Part shown: positions 1 through 6,178 of the stretch, in pieces | Layout of the letters: each line of letters begins with the position of its first letter | How positions within the stretch are numbered: the stretch's first letter is position 1 | From: Candidatus Aerophobota bacterium | Lineage (GTDB): Bacteria > Aerophobota > Aerophobia > Aerophobales > B3-G15 | Reading direction: 5' to 3' | Length of the DNA: 17,122 nt | Assembly: GCA_030615365.1 (NCBI GenBank) | Contig: JAUWZM010000056.1 | Coordinates: 1-17,122, forward strand | Made by a program: the position numbers and the translations under genes | Notes under the pieces: generated by a model | Told to the model about the DNA's origin: nothing | Databases searched by the model: none | The model's input: the letters and a program-made list of their open reading frames with translations, nothing else

Positions 1-1
1 G

Positions 2-250
2 GTAGTAAAAGAGGAAGTGAAAGAGGAAGTAAAAGAGGAACAGAAAAAAGAGGAAGTAAAAGAGGAACAGAAAAAAGAGGTAGTAAAAGAGGTAGTAAAA
101 GAGGAAGTGAAAGAGGTACAGAAAAAAGAGGTAGTAAAAGAGGTAGTAAAAGAGGAAGTGAAAGAGGAAGTAAAAGAGGAACAGAAAAAAGAGGAAGTAA
201 AAGAGGTAGTAAAAGAGGAACAGAAAAAAGAGTTAGTAAAAGAGGTAGTA
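2..250 (+). repeat. In-frame minisatellite encoding Lys/Glu/Val-rich repeats in S1
   Basis: The DNA is built almost only from 12-base units (gta/gaa gta/gtg aaa gag: VVKE or EVKE) and 15-base units (gaa/gta cag aaa aaa gag: EQKKE or VQKKE). These are arranged into higher-order blocks that each start with a QKKE unit and carry one to four VKE units. The units are nearly identical at codon level and all stay in frame. It ends where the sequence becomes VVSAVSKTQ. The left end is outside the window. The peptide is highly charged, with i to i+4 Glu-Lys pairing that suits a single alpha helix or coiled coil. Confidence 0.9.
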
Positions 251-1696
251 TCTGCTGTTTCCAAAACTCAAAAGAAGGAAAATTTTTTGCATATGGTCAA
301 TCAGTATCAAAATCCTAAACCATTTAAAGAGGGAGACATAATAAAAGCAAAAGTTGTACAAATAGCTAAGGATGGGGTTTTGCTTGACATCGGGACAAAA
401 TCGGAAGGTTTTATGCCTTTGACAGAATACCAATCTAAGCTTCAAAAAGTCCCTCAGGTGGGGGAAGAGATGAATGTTTGTGTAATCAAAAATAATTTTT
501 CAGGAAATCTTCTCTTGTCTAAAAAGGAAGCTGATTTTCGTCTCATCTGGGAAAAATTTTCTGAGGCGTTTGAACAGGAAAAACCATTAACAGTAAGGGT
601 GGGTAAAATAATAAAGGGAGGATTGTTAGCCACTTTAGGTTCTTTAAATTGTTTTATTCCTGCCTCTCATGTCAGTTTAAAAAGAAACGACGATTTGAGA
701 AAATATATGGGAAAATTGCTAAAGGTAAGAGTGATTGAGCTAAATAAGAATTCTAAAAATATAGTAGTTTCAAGAAAATTCCTCCAATTGGAGGAAAAAG
801 AGAAAAGAAAGGAAAAGACCCTCACTGGGCTGGAGGAAGGAAAAATAGTTACTGGAAGAGTGAGCTCTATAACTAAATTTGGAGTTTTTGTAGATTTAGG
901 TGGAATTGATGGCTTAATTCATCCTGAAAATCTTTCCTGGGGCTGGGTGAAAGATTCTCACGAGGTAGTGAACGTGGGAAAGATAGTAAAGGTAATGGTG
1001 CTAAAACTGGATAAAGAGAAGTCTAAGATATCTCTGGGAATAAAACAAACCAAGCCTGACCCCTGGTCTACCGTAAAAGAAAAGTACCCAATTGGATCTT
1101 TAGTGAAAGGGAAAGTCACTCATCTTACTAATTTCGGTGTTTTTGTAGAAATTGAAGAGGGATTGGAGGGGCTTATTCACATATCAGATTTATCATGGGA
1201 CAAACGTATATCTCATCCTAAGGAATTAGTGCAGGTAGGAGAGACGGTAAAGGTAAAGGTGCTGGAGGTGAAGGATGTTGAAAAAAGAATAGCTCTGGGT
1301 ATAAAACAAATTCAACCCGATCCCTGGGAAAAACTATTACAGGAATATCAGGTGGGAGACACAGTTCCTGGGATAGTTCAGGAGATAACTAACTTTGGTG
1401 TTTTTGTAAAATTAGCACCGGGAATAGATGGACTTATCCATATCTCTGAACTGGACAATGAATACGTTCATCATCCAGATAAAGTCACTTCTGTGGGGGA
1501 AAAGATAAGTGCAGAAATCGTGGAAATAGATAGGGGGAAAAGACGAATTAGATTGAGTGTGCGACAATTAAAGCAAAAAGAGAATGAAAAAGAAAATAAG
1601 GTTAACACTCTCATATCAGATGATGAGAAAATTGTGATGGGTGATTTCATAGAAGAAAAGATCAAAGAAAAATTAAGGCAAGGATTTGGTAAATAA
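2..1696 (+). CDS. rpsA: 30S ribosomal protein S1-like protein with five S1 domains, 5' end missing
   Basis: RNA-binding protein of the ribosomal S1 family, which helps recruit mRNA to the 30S subunit. Five OB-fold S1 repeats are visible, encoded at about 323-535, 583-780, 835-1050, 1087-1305 and 1348-1575. The last three carry the canonical pattern GxVxxITxFGVFV...GLIHxSxL; the first two are diverged, as is usual for the ribosome-binding repeats. E. coli S1 has six domains, so this is a five-domain form. The frame is open to the window edge, so the GTG at 17 is only the first possible start inside the window and the true start lies upstream. The N-terminus is a Lys/Glu/Val tandem repeat (2-250) unlike the rest of the protein. 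The stop TAA is followed directly by the ATG of plsY, so the two are probably cotranscribed. A general S1-domain RNA-binding protein is the alternative to true S1. Confidence 0.88.
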   Translation, partial: VVKEEVKEEVKEEQKKEEVKEEQKKEVVKEVVKEEVKEVQKKEVVKEVVKEEVKEEVKEEQKKEEVKEVVKEEQKKELVKEVVSAVSKTQKKENFLHMVNQYQNPKPFKEGDIIKAKVVQIAKDGVLLDIGTKSEGFMPLTEYQSKLQKVPQVGEEMNVCVIKNNFSGNLLLSKKEADFRLIWEKFSEAFEQEKPLTVRVGKIIKGGLLATLGSLNCFIPASHVSLKRNDDLRKYMGKLLKVRVIELNKNSKNIVVSRKFLQLEEKEKRKEKTLTGLEEGKIVTGRVSSITKFGVFVDLGGIDGLIHPENLSWGWVKDSHEVVNVGKIVKVMVLKLDKEKSKISLGIKQTKPDPWSTVKEKYPIGSLVKGKVTHLTNFGVFVEIEEGLEGLIHISDLSWDKRISHPKELVQVGETVKVKVLEVKDVEKRIALGIKQIQPDPWEKLLQEYQVGDTVPGIVQEITNFGVFVKLAPGIDGLIHISELDNEYVHHPDKVTSVGEKISAEIVEIDRGKRRIRLSVRQLKQKENEKENKVNTLISDDEKIVMGDFIEEKIKEKLRQGFGK

Positions 1697-2326
1697 ATGT
1701 TAGTATTCTTGCTTTGCTTATTGGGAAGTTATCTGTTGGGTTCCTTCCCTACAGGGTATGTTGTGAGTAAGCTCTTAAAGGGTTTCGATATAAGAAAGTT
1801 TGGTAGTGGAAATATTGGATTTACCAACGTCCTTCGAGTTGCGGGAATAATCCCTGCTTTGATTACTCTTGCAGGGGACATAGGCAAGGGGGTAGGTTCC
1901 GTTTATATGGGAAGTTTTTTTTCTTCTTTTATTCCAACCAGTCCTTACTTGGCTAAAGGATTAAGTGGATTAACTTCAATAATTGGACATAATTGGCCTC
2001 TTTTTCTGAAATTTAAAGGAGGGAAAGGGGTAGCTACTTCAGCTGGTGTTTTTTTATCTTTGACTCCCCTGCCCCTTCTCTTTTCTTTAATAACAATGGT
2101 AGGGGTAATAGGATTCACTCGTTACGTCTCTCTTGGTTCTATAACTGCTGCCTTAGCTCTTCCTCTTTTTATCTGGATTCACTCTGGTGATCAATTAATA
2201 ATTTATCTACTTTTAAGTGCCCTCGCGGGCGGTATAATTGTAATAAAACATCAATCTAATCTACGTCGACTTTTCTTGGGTCAGGAACACAGATTGGGAC
2301 AGAAAATAAAGATAGAGAAAGAATGA
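1697..2326 (+). CDS. plsY: Glycerol-3-phosphate acyltransferase PlsY
   Basis: Integral membrane acyltransferase that moves an acyl group from acyl-phosphate to glycerol-3-phosphate, giving lysophosphatidic acid, the first step of phospholipid synthesis. The 209 residues show the family motifs: GSGNIG at 36-41 followed by TNVLR, then GDIGKG in the second loop, and GHNWPLFLKFKGGKG with the glycine/lysine-rich active-site loop. Hydrophobic segments near the start, at about 55-75, 110-135 and 140-190 fit the usual multi-pass topology. The C-terminus is basic (HQSNLRRLFLGQEHRLG), typical of the family. The ATG abuts the S1 stop (TAAATG), and an AAGGA lies 13 bases upstream, so translation probably depends on coupling. 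Length is normal. Confidence 0.95.
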   Translation: MLVFLLCLLGSYLLGSFPTGYVVSKLLKGFDIRKFGSGNIGFTNVLRVAGIIPALITLAGDIGKGVGSVYMGSFFSSFIPTSPYLAKGLSGLTSIIGHNWPLFLKFKGGKGVATSAGVFLSLTPLPLLFSLITMVGVIGFTRYVSLGSITAALALPLFIWIHSGDQLIIYLLLSALAGGIIVIKHQSNLRRLFLGQEHRLGQKIKIEKE

Positions 2327-2373
2327 AATGCCTTGATAAGGGGATGCGTGACGCAGTAAAACAAAGTTATATC

Positions 2374-2402
2374 TTGTCAAAAATAAAAAAATAAGGTATA
2401 GT
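2374..2402 (+). promoter_or_regulatory. Sigma-70-type promoter of the HU gene
   Basis: TTGTCA at 2374-2379 and TATAGT at 2397-2402 are separated by exactly 17 bases. The site lies in the 112-base gap between plsY and the HU gene, with the HU start 36 bases after the -10 box. It is followed by a strong ribosome binding site, AAAGGAGG at 2423-2430, which fits an abundant protein. Confidence 0.75.
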
Positions 2403-2438
2403 GACAAAGAAACAACATCTACAAAGGAGGTAGTACAA

Positions 2439-2711
2439 ATGAACAAAGCTGAATTAGTAGAGGCGGTGGCTGAGCAAACTGGTTTAACCAAAAAGGCATC
2501 CAGGGAAGCAATGGATGCAGTAATTTCGGCTATTGTTGATTCTTTAGCCAATGGAGATAAAGTTACCCTGGTAAGATTTGGTAGTTTTAAGGTGATGACC
2601 AGAAAATCTCGGCGAGGAAGAAATCCTCAAACAGGGGAAGAGATACAGATCCCAACAAAAAAAGTTCCTAAATTCGAGCCTGGCAAGAATCTAAGAGAAG
2701 AGATTCTCTGA
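2439..2711 (+). CDS. hup: HU-family nucleoid DNA-binding protein
   Basis: Small basic histone-like protein of 90 residues that dimerises, bends DNA and organises the nucleoid. Family features are in order: an N-terminal helical dimerisation part (MNKAELVEAVAEQTGLTKK), the turn VRFGSFKV, and the beta-arm RNPQTGEEIQIP with the intercalating proline, ending with VPKFEPGKNLREEIL. The usual GFGSF turn is RFGSF here. HU and IHF subunits are hard to separate from one gene; the length and N-terminus suit HU, while the MerR-type gene and tRNA-Pro downstream match the layout I recall around ihfA in Geobacter-like bacteria. It has its own promoter and a strong Shine-Dalgarno. Confidence 0.93.
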   Translation: MNKAELVEAVAEQTGLTKKASREAMDAVISAIVDSLANGDKVTLVRFGSFKVMTRKSRRGRNPQTGEEIQIPTKKVPKFEPGKNLREEIL

Positions 2712-2726
2712 AAGAAATATTTACCG

Positions 2727-2763
2727 CTCCCTTGCCTATCAGTAAACAAAATAGGCAAGGGAG
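2727..2763. repeat. Perfect 13-bp inverted repeat between the HU and MerR-type genes
   Basis: CTCCCTTGCCTAT (2727-2739) and its exact complement ATAGGCAAGGGAG (2751-2763) flank an 11-base loop. The hairpin starts 16 bases after the HU stop. It is not followed by a T run (ACAAACTCTAAAG), so it is not a standard intrinsic terminator; it could protect the HU mRNA 3' end, weaken readthrough, or act as an operator. It ends 11 bases before the probable ribosome binding site of the next gene. Confidence 0.8.
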
Positions 2764-2788
2764 ACAAACTCTAAAGGGAAAAAGAGGA

Positions 2789-3100
2789 GTGGAGAAAAGA
2801 AAAATTCCAAAAAAAAATTTTTTCTCCGTAGGAGAAGTTAGTGAAATTACAGGCTTGCCTCCTTATGTACTGCGTTTCTGGGAAAATAAATTTATCTGCC
2901 TTCATCCTCAAAAAAGCAGAGGTGGGCACAGACGATATCGAAAAGAAGACATAGAACAGATTCTTTTAATTAAAAATTTACTTCACGAGAATGGATTTAC
3001 TATTCAAGGAGCTCAAAAAGAGCTAAAGAAAACGAAAGGCAATCTTACTGCAGGGTGGCTAAAGGAACAGTTAAAAGAGATATTAAAAACACTGGGGTAA
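2789..3100 (+). CDS. Small MerR-type DNA-binding regulator
   Basis: DNA-binding protein with a MerR-type winged helix-turn-helix: FFSVGEVSEITGLPPYVLRFWE, then the wing GGHRRYRKEDIEQI and a helix LLIKNLLHENGFTIQGAQKEL. There is no room for an effector-binding domain; the rest is a short Lys-rich helix. The frame extends up to a TTG at 2732, but that codon lies inside the left arm of the 13-bp hairpin. GTG at 2789, with AAAGGGA (2774-2780) eight bases upstream, is the better start and gives 103 residues. The adjacent HU gene upstream and tRNA-Pro downstream suggest one transcript. Its target is not evident; autoregulation of the HU operon is an inference. Confidence 0.8.
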   Translation: MEKRKIPKKNFFSVGEVSEITGLPPYVLRFWENKFICLHPQKSRGGHRRYRKEDIEQILLIKNLLHENGFTIQGAQKELKKTKGNLTAGWLKEQLKEILKTLG

Positions 3101-3118
3101 GATAAAAGGTAACCCTGG

Positions 3119-3194
3119 CGGGGCGTAGCGCAGCCTGGTTTAGCGCACTTGCATGGGGCGCAAGAGGTCACCGTTTCGAATCCGGTCGCCCCGA
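3119..3194 (+). tRNA. tRNA-Pro, anticodon GGG
   Basis: A 76-base cloverleaf folds cleanly. The acceptor CGGGGCG (3119-3125) pairs with CGCCCCG (3187-3193), with discriminator A at 3194. The D stem is GCGC/GCGC (3128-3131, 3143-3146). The anticodon stem is CTTGC/GCAAG, with the loop ATGGGGC placing anticodon GGG at 3155-3157 and G at position 37, as usual for tRNA-Pro. The T loop TTCGAAT is at 3175-3181. C1-G72 and A73 match bacterial proline identity. CCA is not encoded. The T stem is imperfect: position 53 is U opposite C61, where G53-C61 is nearly universal. It reads CCC and CCU. Confidence 0.95.
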
Positions 3195-3210
3195 CTTTAA
3201 ATAAAAAAAC

Positions 3211-3224
3211 TACTATTTAGCCAC
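3211..3224. repeat. Dispersed repeat copy, type TACTATTYAGCCAC
   Basis: TACTATTTAGCCAC differs by one base from 10547-10560 (TACTATTCAGCCAC) and is related to ACTATTTAACCGC at 15660-15672. It begins 17 bases after tRNA-Pro. It is followed by CACTATCACC, which looks like a degraded continuation of the same repeat family. Confidence 0.5.
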
Positions 3225-3253
3225 TCACTATCACCAATAATTGTTTCACAATC

Positions 3254-3292
3254 TTCTGTCCCATAAATCTTGGGACAGAATTTTATTTTTCT
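3254..3292 (+). terminator. Intrinsic terminator after tRNA-Pro
   Basis: TTCTGTCCCA (3254-3263) pairs perfectly with TGGGACAGAA (3271-3280) around a seven-base loop, followed directly by TTTTATTTTT (3281-3290). This 10-bp stem with a U tract is the clearest Rho-independent terminator in the window. It closes the HU - MerR-type - tRNA-Pro unit and separates it from trpS. Confidence 0.9.
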
Positions 3293-3356
3293 TTGTGTTC
3301 ATCTGAAGAAATATCAGCAGCTAAATTTATGGCTAAATATCTAGGGAAAAATAGAA

Positions 3357-4343
3357 ATGAATAAACAGCGTATTTTAAGTGGAATGAGACCAACGGGAAA
3401 ATTGCATTTAGGAAACTATTTAGGGGCGCTCAGTAATTGGGTGAAACTGCAGAGTGAGTATGAGTGTTTCTTTATGGTAGCTGACTGGCATGCCCTTACT
3501 GATCACAGTAATACTACTCAGATTTCCAAGGATATTGAGGAAGTTTTAATTGATTGGTTAGTTGCGGGATTAAACCCGGAAGTGTCTACTCTTTTTATTC
3601 AATCTCACGTTCCAGAGCATGCCGAGCTTCATCTACTTTTATCTATGATTACACCTCTTCCCTGGTTAGAGCGCTGTCCCACATATAAAGAAAAACTGGA
3701 TATGGGTGGTGAGACTAGCTATGGTCTTTTAGGGTATCCTGTACTCATGGCAACTGATATTCTTATCTATAAGGCTAACAGAGTCCCTGTGGGAGAGGAT
3801 CAACTTCCCCACCTGGAAATCTCCAGAGAAATAGCTCGCCGATTCAACTATCTCTATGGCAAGGTTTTCCCGGAACCTGAACCCCTTTTAACCAAAAGCC
3901 CAAGAATTCTGGGAACAGATGGTGAAAAAAAAATGAGCAAATCCTTTAATAACTACATTGCTTTAGGTGAGGAACCCAGGGTAATTAAAGAGAAAGTTAT
4001 GAAAATGTTTACCGATCCAGAAAAGATATACTTGGGAGATCCAGGACATCCTCAAAAATGCAATGTGTATAATTATCACAAAATTTTTGGTCAGAAATTG
4101 GGAGAAGATCTGGAGTTAATTTTTCAAAAATGTAAGGAAGGAAAACTTCCCTGCACTACCTGTAAGGCTAACTTAACTGAAATTCTTATTAAAACCCTAA
4201 CTCCTTTTAAAGAAAAAAGAGATCAAATCAAGGAAGATAAACAGATATTATATAAAATTATTAAGGAGGGAAGAGAAAAAGCTAAAGCTGTAGCCTCCTC
4301 TACTTTAAAAGAGGTAAAGGCTGCTATGAAAATGCTCTATTAG
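3357..4343 (+). CDS. trpS: Tryptophanyl-tRNA synthetase
   Basis: Class I synthetase that charges tRNA-Trp with tryptophan in the cytoplasm. The 328 residues match the usual length of bacterial TrpRS. The HIGH-type motif is HLGN at residues 17-20, inside GMRPTGKLHLGNY, and KMSKS is exact at 192-196. Between them, ADWHALTDH, the PLPWLERCPTYKEK segment and GYPVLMATDILIYKA form the tryptophan/AMP pocket typical of the family. The C-terminal helical part has CKEGKLPCTTCKAN, the cysteine cluster common in this subgroup. The ATG start has AGGGA (3343-3347) nine bases upstream. The gene follows the terminator at 3292, so it needs its own promoter; I see no convincing one in the roughly 60 bases between. 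Confidence 0.97.
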   Translation: MNKQRILSGMRPTGKLHLGNYLGALSNWVKLQSEYECFFMVADWHALTDHSNTTQISKDIEEVLIDWLVAGLNPEVSTLFIQSHVPEHAELHLLLSMITPLPWLERCPTYKEKLDMGGETSYGLLGYPVLMATDILIYKANRVPVGEDQLPHLEISREIARRFNYLYGKVFPEPEPLLTKSPRILGTDGEKKMSKSFNNYIALGEEPRVIKEKVMKMFTDPEKIYLGDPGHPQKCNVYNYHKIFGQKLGEDLELIFQKCKEGKLPCTTCKANLTEILIKTLTPFKEKRDQIKEDKQILYKIIKEGREKAKAVASSTLKEVKAAMKMLY

Positions 4344-4404
4344 TTTTTAATTTTCAAGTGTGTTGCCTACCAAAAAATTTTCATCTGCAAGTCTCTGTTA
4401 ATTC

Positions 4405-4433
4405 TTGACAAAGCAAGAGTTTTTTATTATTAT
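4405..4433 (+). promoter_or_regulatory. Consensus sigma-70 promoter of the HNH-prfA-mfd operon
   Basis: TTGACA at 4405-4410 is a perfect -35 box and TATTAT at 4428-4433 is a near-consensus -10 box, with a 17-base spacer. It lies in the 123-base gap after trpS. The HNH ATG is 33 bases after the -10 box, so the leader would be short (about 25-27 bases), and no clear Shine-Dalgarno precedes that ATG. Confidence 0.8.
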
Positions 4434-4466
4434 AAACTCAACAAACTAATTTATGGTTGAAAATCA

Positions 4467-5093
4467 ATGCCTACAGAAACGATCAATGGTAGTGTTTTAG
4501 TTTTAAATAAGCTATGGCAAATAACAGATATCTGTTCAGTGAAAAGGGCTCTTTGCCTGCTTTACTTAAGTCATGCTGAGGTGGTCTTAAGAGAAGGGGG
4601 CTCTTTTTATACTTTCGGCTTTGAGGACTGGAAAGATTTCTCTGAAGGTTTTTCTAAAAGAAATGATTTTATCAGCACCATTAGCTTCAAATTAAAAATT
4701 CCTCGAGCAATCATTCTCTTGCTTTATGATAGGCTACCTCCTCGAGAGGTAAAATTTACTCGAAAAAACATTTATAAAAGGGATAGCAATACCTGTCAGT
4801 ACTGTGGAAAGAGGTTCAGTTCGGAACAACTAAATTTAGACCATGTTCTTCCCTTGTCCCGAGGAGGAAAAAATACCTGGAATAATGTAGTTTGTTCCTG
4901 TATACGTTGTAACATACAAAAAGGTAATAAAACTTTACGTGAAGCAGAGATGAGTCTCATTAGAAAACCTAAAAAACCAAGTTGGAAAACTTTTGTGAAG
5001 CATAGCTTTTCAGAATTTATGAAACAAAAAGATTGGAAAGAATTTCTTGATTTTGCCTATTGGAACATTGAACTGGAGGAAGATAAAAATTGA
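4467..5093 (+). CDS. HNH endonuclease family protein
   Basis: Protein of 208 residues with a C-terminal HNH nuclease fold. C110xxC113 and C145xxC148 form the structural zinc knuckle. LDHV carries the metal/catalytic D125-H126, followed by PLSRGGKNTWNNVV and the closing Asn149 in CNxxKGN. The N-terminal half (VLVLNKLWQITDICSVKRALCLLYLSHAEVV) is the conserved extension of a widespread chromosomal HNH family. It is not a restriction-linked domain as far as I can see, and no methyltransferase or restriction partner is nearby. The cellular role of this family is not well established. Its stop overlaps the prfA start (TGATG), and it sits just after a consensus promoter, so it is expressed with RF1 and Mfd. 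A DNA repair or RNA-processing nuclease role is an inference. Confidence 0.88.
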   Translation: MPTETINGSVLVLNKLWQITDICSVKRALCLLYLSHAEVVLREGGSFYTFGFEDWKDFSEGFSKRNDFISTISFKLKIPRAIILLLYDRLPPREVKFTRKNIYKRDSNTCQYCGKRFSSEQLNLDHVLPLSRGGKNTWNNVVCSCIRCNIQKGNKTLREAEMSLIRKPKKPSWKTFVKHSFSEFMKQKDWKEFLDFAYWNIELEEDKN

Positions 5094-6178
5094 TGGAGGA
5101 CGTACAAGTTAAAAAATTAAAAGAAATAGAAATTAAGTATAATGAACTCAATAGACGTCTTTCCCAGTCTGAGGTTTTAAGTAATGTAAAACTGCTCCAA
5201 AAATATAGTAAGGAACAGAAGGAATTAGAGGAGACGGTTTTCTTATGGCAACAGTATAAGGACCTTCAAAACGAAATAGAGAAGATGGAGGAAATAATTA
5301 AGGAAGAAGGGGATGAAGAAATAAAAAAATTAGCCAGGGAAGAGAGAGAGAAGATTGCTTCTCAAATGCAAAACCTTGAGAAAAAGATTCTTTCAATGTT
5401 TTCTATTTCAGATAAATTTTCTCGTAGAAACGCTATTGTGGAAATAAGAGCAGGAACAGGCGGAGAAGAAGCATCTTTATTTGTTACTGATCTGTATAAA
5501 ATGTATTTCCGCTTTGGAGAAAATAAAGGATGGAAAATCGAGAATATTCACTCACACCCCACCGATATGGGTGGCCTCAAGGAGGTTATCTTCGCAGTAG
5601 AGGGAAAAGATACCTTTTCAACTCTTCGCTACGAAAGGGGTGTTCATAGAGTCCAGAGAATTCCAATAACTGAATCAAGTGGAAGAATACATACCTCTAC
5701 TGTAACAGTAGCTGTTTTTCCTGAAGCCGAAGATATTGAAATAGATATTAATAATGAGGATTTGCGTATAGATACCTTTCATTCCAGCGGGGCAGGTGGG
5801 CAACACGTAAATGTTACTGATTCAGCGGTCAGGATAACACATATTCCCACAGGAATTGTAATTCAGTGTCAGGATGAACGTTCTCAACACCAAAATAAAG
5901 CGAAAGCAATGCGCTTCTTAAAATCTAGACTTCTCCAGGAAACAGAGGAGAAACAGAAAAATGAGATCTCTCAGCAAAGAAAAGTTCAAATTGGAAGAGG
6001 AGAAAGATCGGAGCGTATTCGCACTTACAATTTTCCTCAAAATAGAGTAACCGACCATCGGGTTCATTTAACGTTATACAACTTGGAAGGAATCTTAAAC
6101 GGAGAAATGGATCAACTGCTTGATCCACTCCAAAAAAAATTAAAGGAGGAAGAAAAAGTTGTAAGTGGTTCTCCTTAA
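5093..6178 (+). CDS. prfA: Peptide chain release factor 1
   Basis: RF1 recognises UAA and UAG stop codons and triggers peptide release. The catalytic GGQ is at residues 235-237 (GSGAGGQHVNVTDSAVR). The stop-codon-reading PxT tripeptide is P191-I192-T193, inside HRVQRIPITESSGRIHTSTV; RF2 would have SPF, so RF1 is assigned. The N-terminal coiled-coil domain and the C-terminal RTYNFPQNRVTDHR are present, with normal length (361 aa). ATG at 5093 overlaps the upstream stop as TGATG; a TTG one codon earlier (5090) is an alternative and sits nearer the GGAGG at 5075-5079. The end overlaps mfd by 14 bases. The glutamine methyltransferase gene prmC, often next to prfA, is absent here. Confidence 0.97.
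   Translation: MEDVQVKKLKEIEIKYNELNRRLSQSEVLSNVKLLQKYSKEQKELEETVFLWQQYKDLQNEIEKMEEIIKEEGDEEIKKLAREEREKIASQMQNLEKKILSMFSISDKFSRRNAIVEIRAGTGGEEASLFVTDLYKMYFRFGENKGWKIENIHSHPTDMGGLKEVIFAVEGKDTFSTLRYERGVHRVQRIPITESSGRIHTSTVTVAVFPEAEDIEIDINNEDLRIDTFHSSGAGGQHVNVTDSAVRITHIPTGIVIQCQDERSQHQNKAKAMRFLKSRLLQETEEKQKNEISQQRKVQIGRGERSERIRTYNFPQNRVTDHRVHLTLYNLEGILNGEMDQLLDPLQKKLKEEEKVVSGSP

Noticed and set aside
17..19. GTG at 17 as the real start of the S1 gene
   Set aside because: The frame and the repeat continue upstream to base 2 without a stop or a ribosome binding site, so this is an internal codon of a truncated gene.
2..250. The repeat as a CRISPR array
   Set aside because: Units are 12-15 bases, contiguous, in frame and coding, with no unique spacers.
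2732..2734. TTG 2732 as start of the MerR-type gene
   Set aside because: It lies inside a perfect hairpin arm and lacks a Shine-Dalgarno; the GTG at 2789 has one and keeps the whole DNA-binding domain.
5090..5092. TTG 5090 as the start of prfA
   Set aside because: The ATG at 5093 directly follows and makes the common TGATG coupling overlap with the HNH stop; the TTG would add only one residue, so it is left as an alternative.
4467..5093. The HNH gene as part of a restriction or homing element
   Set aside because: There is no methyltransferase, specificity subunit, intron/intein boundary or phage gene near it, and it is embedded in a housekeeping operon.
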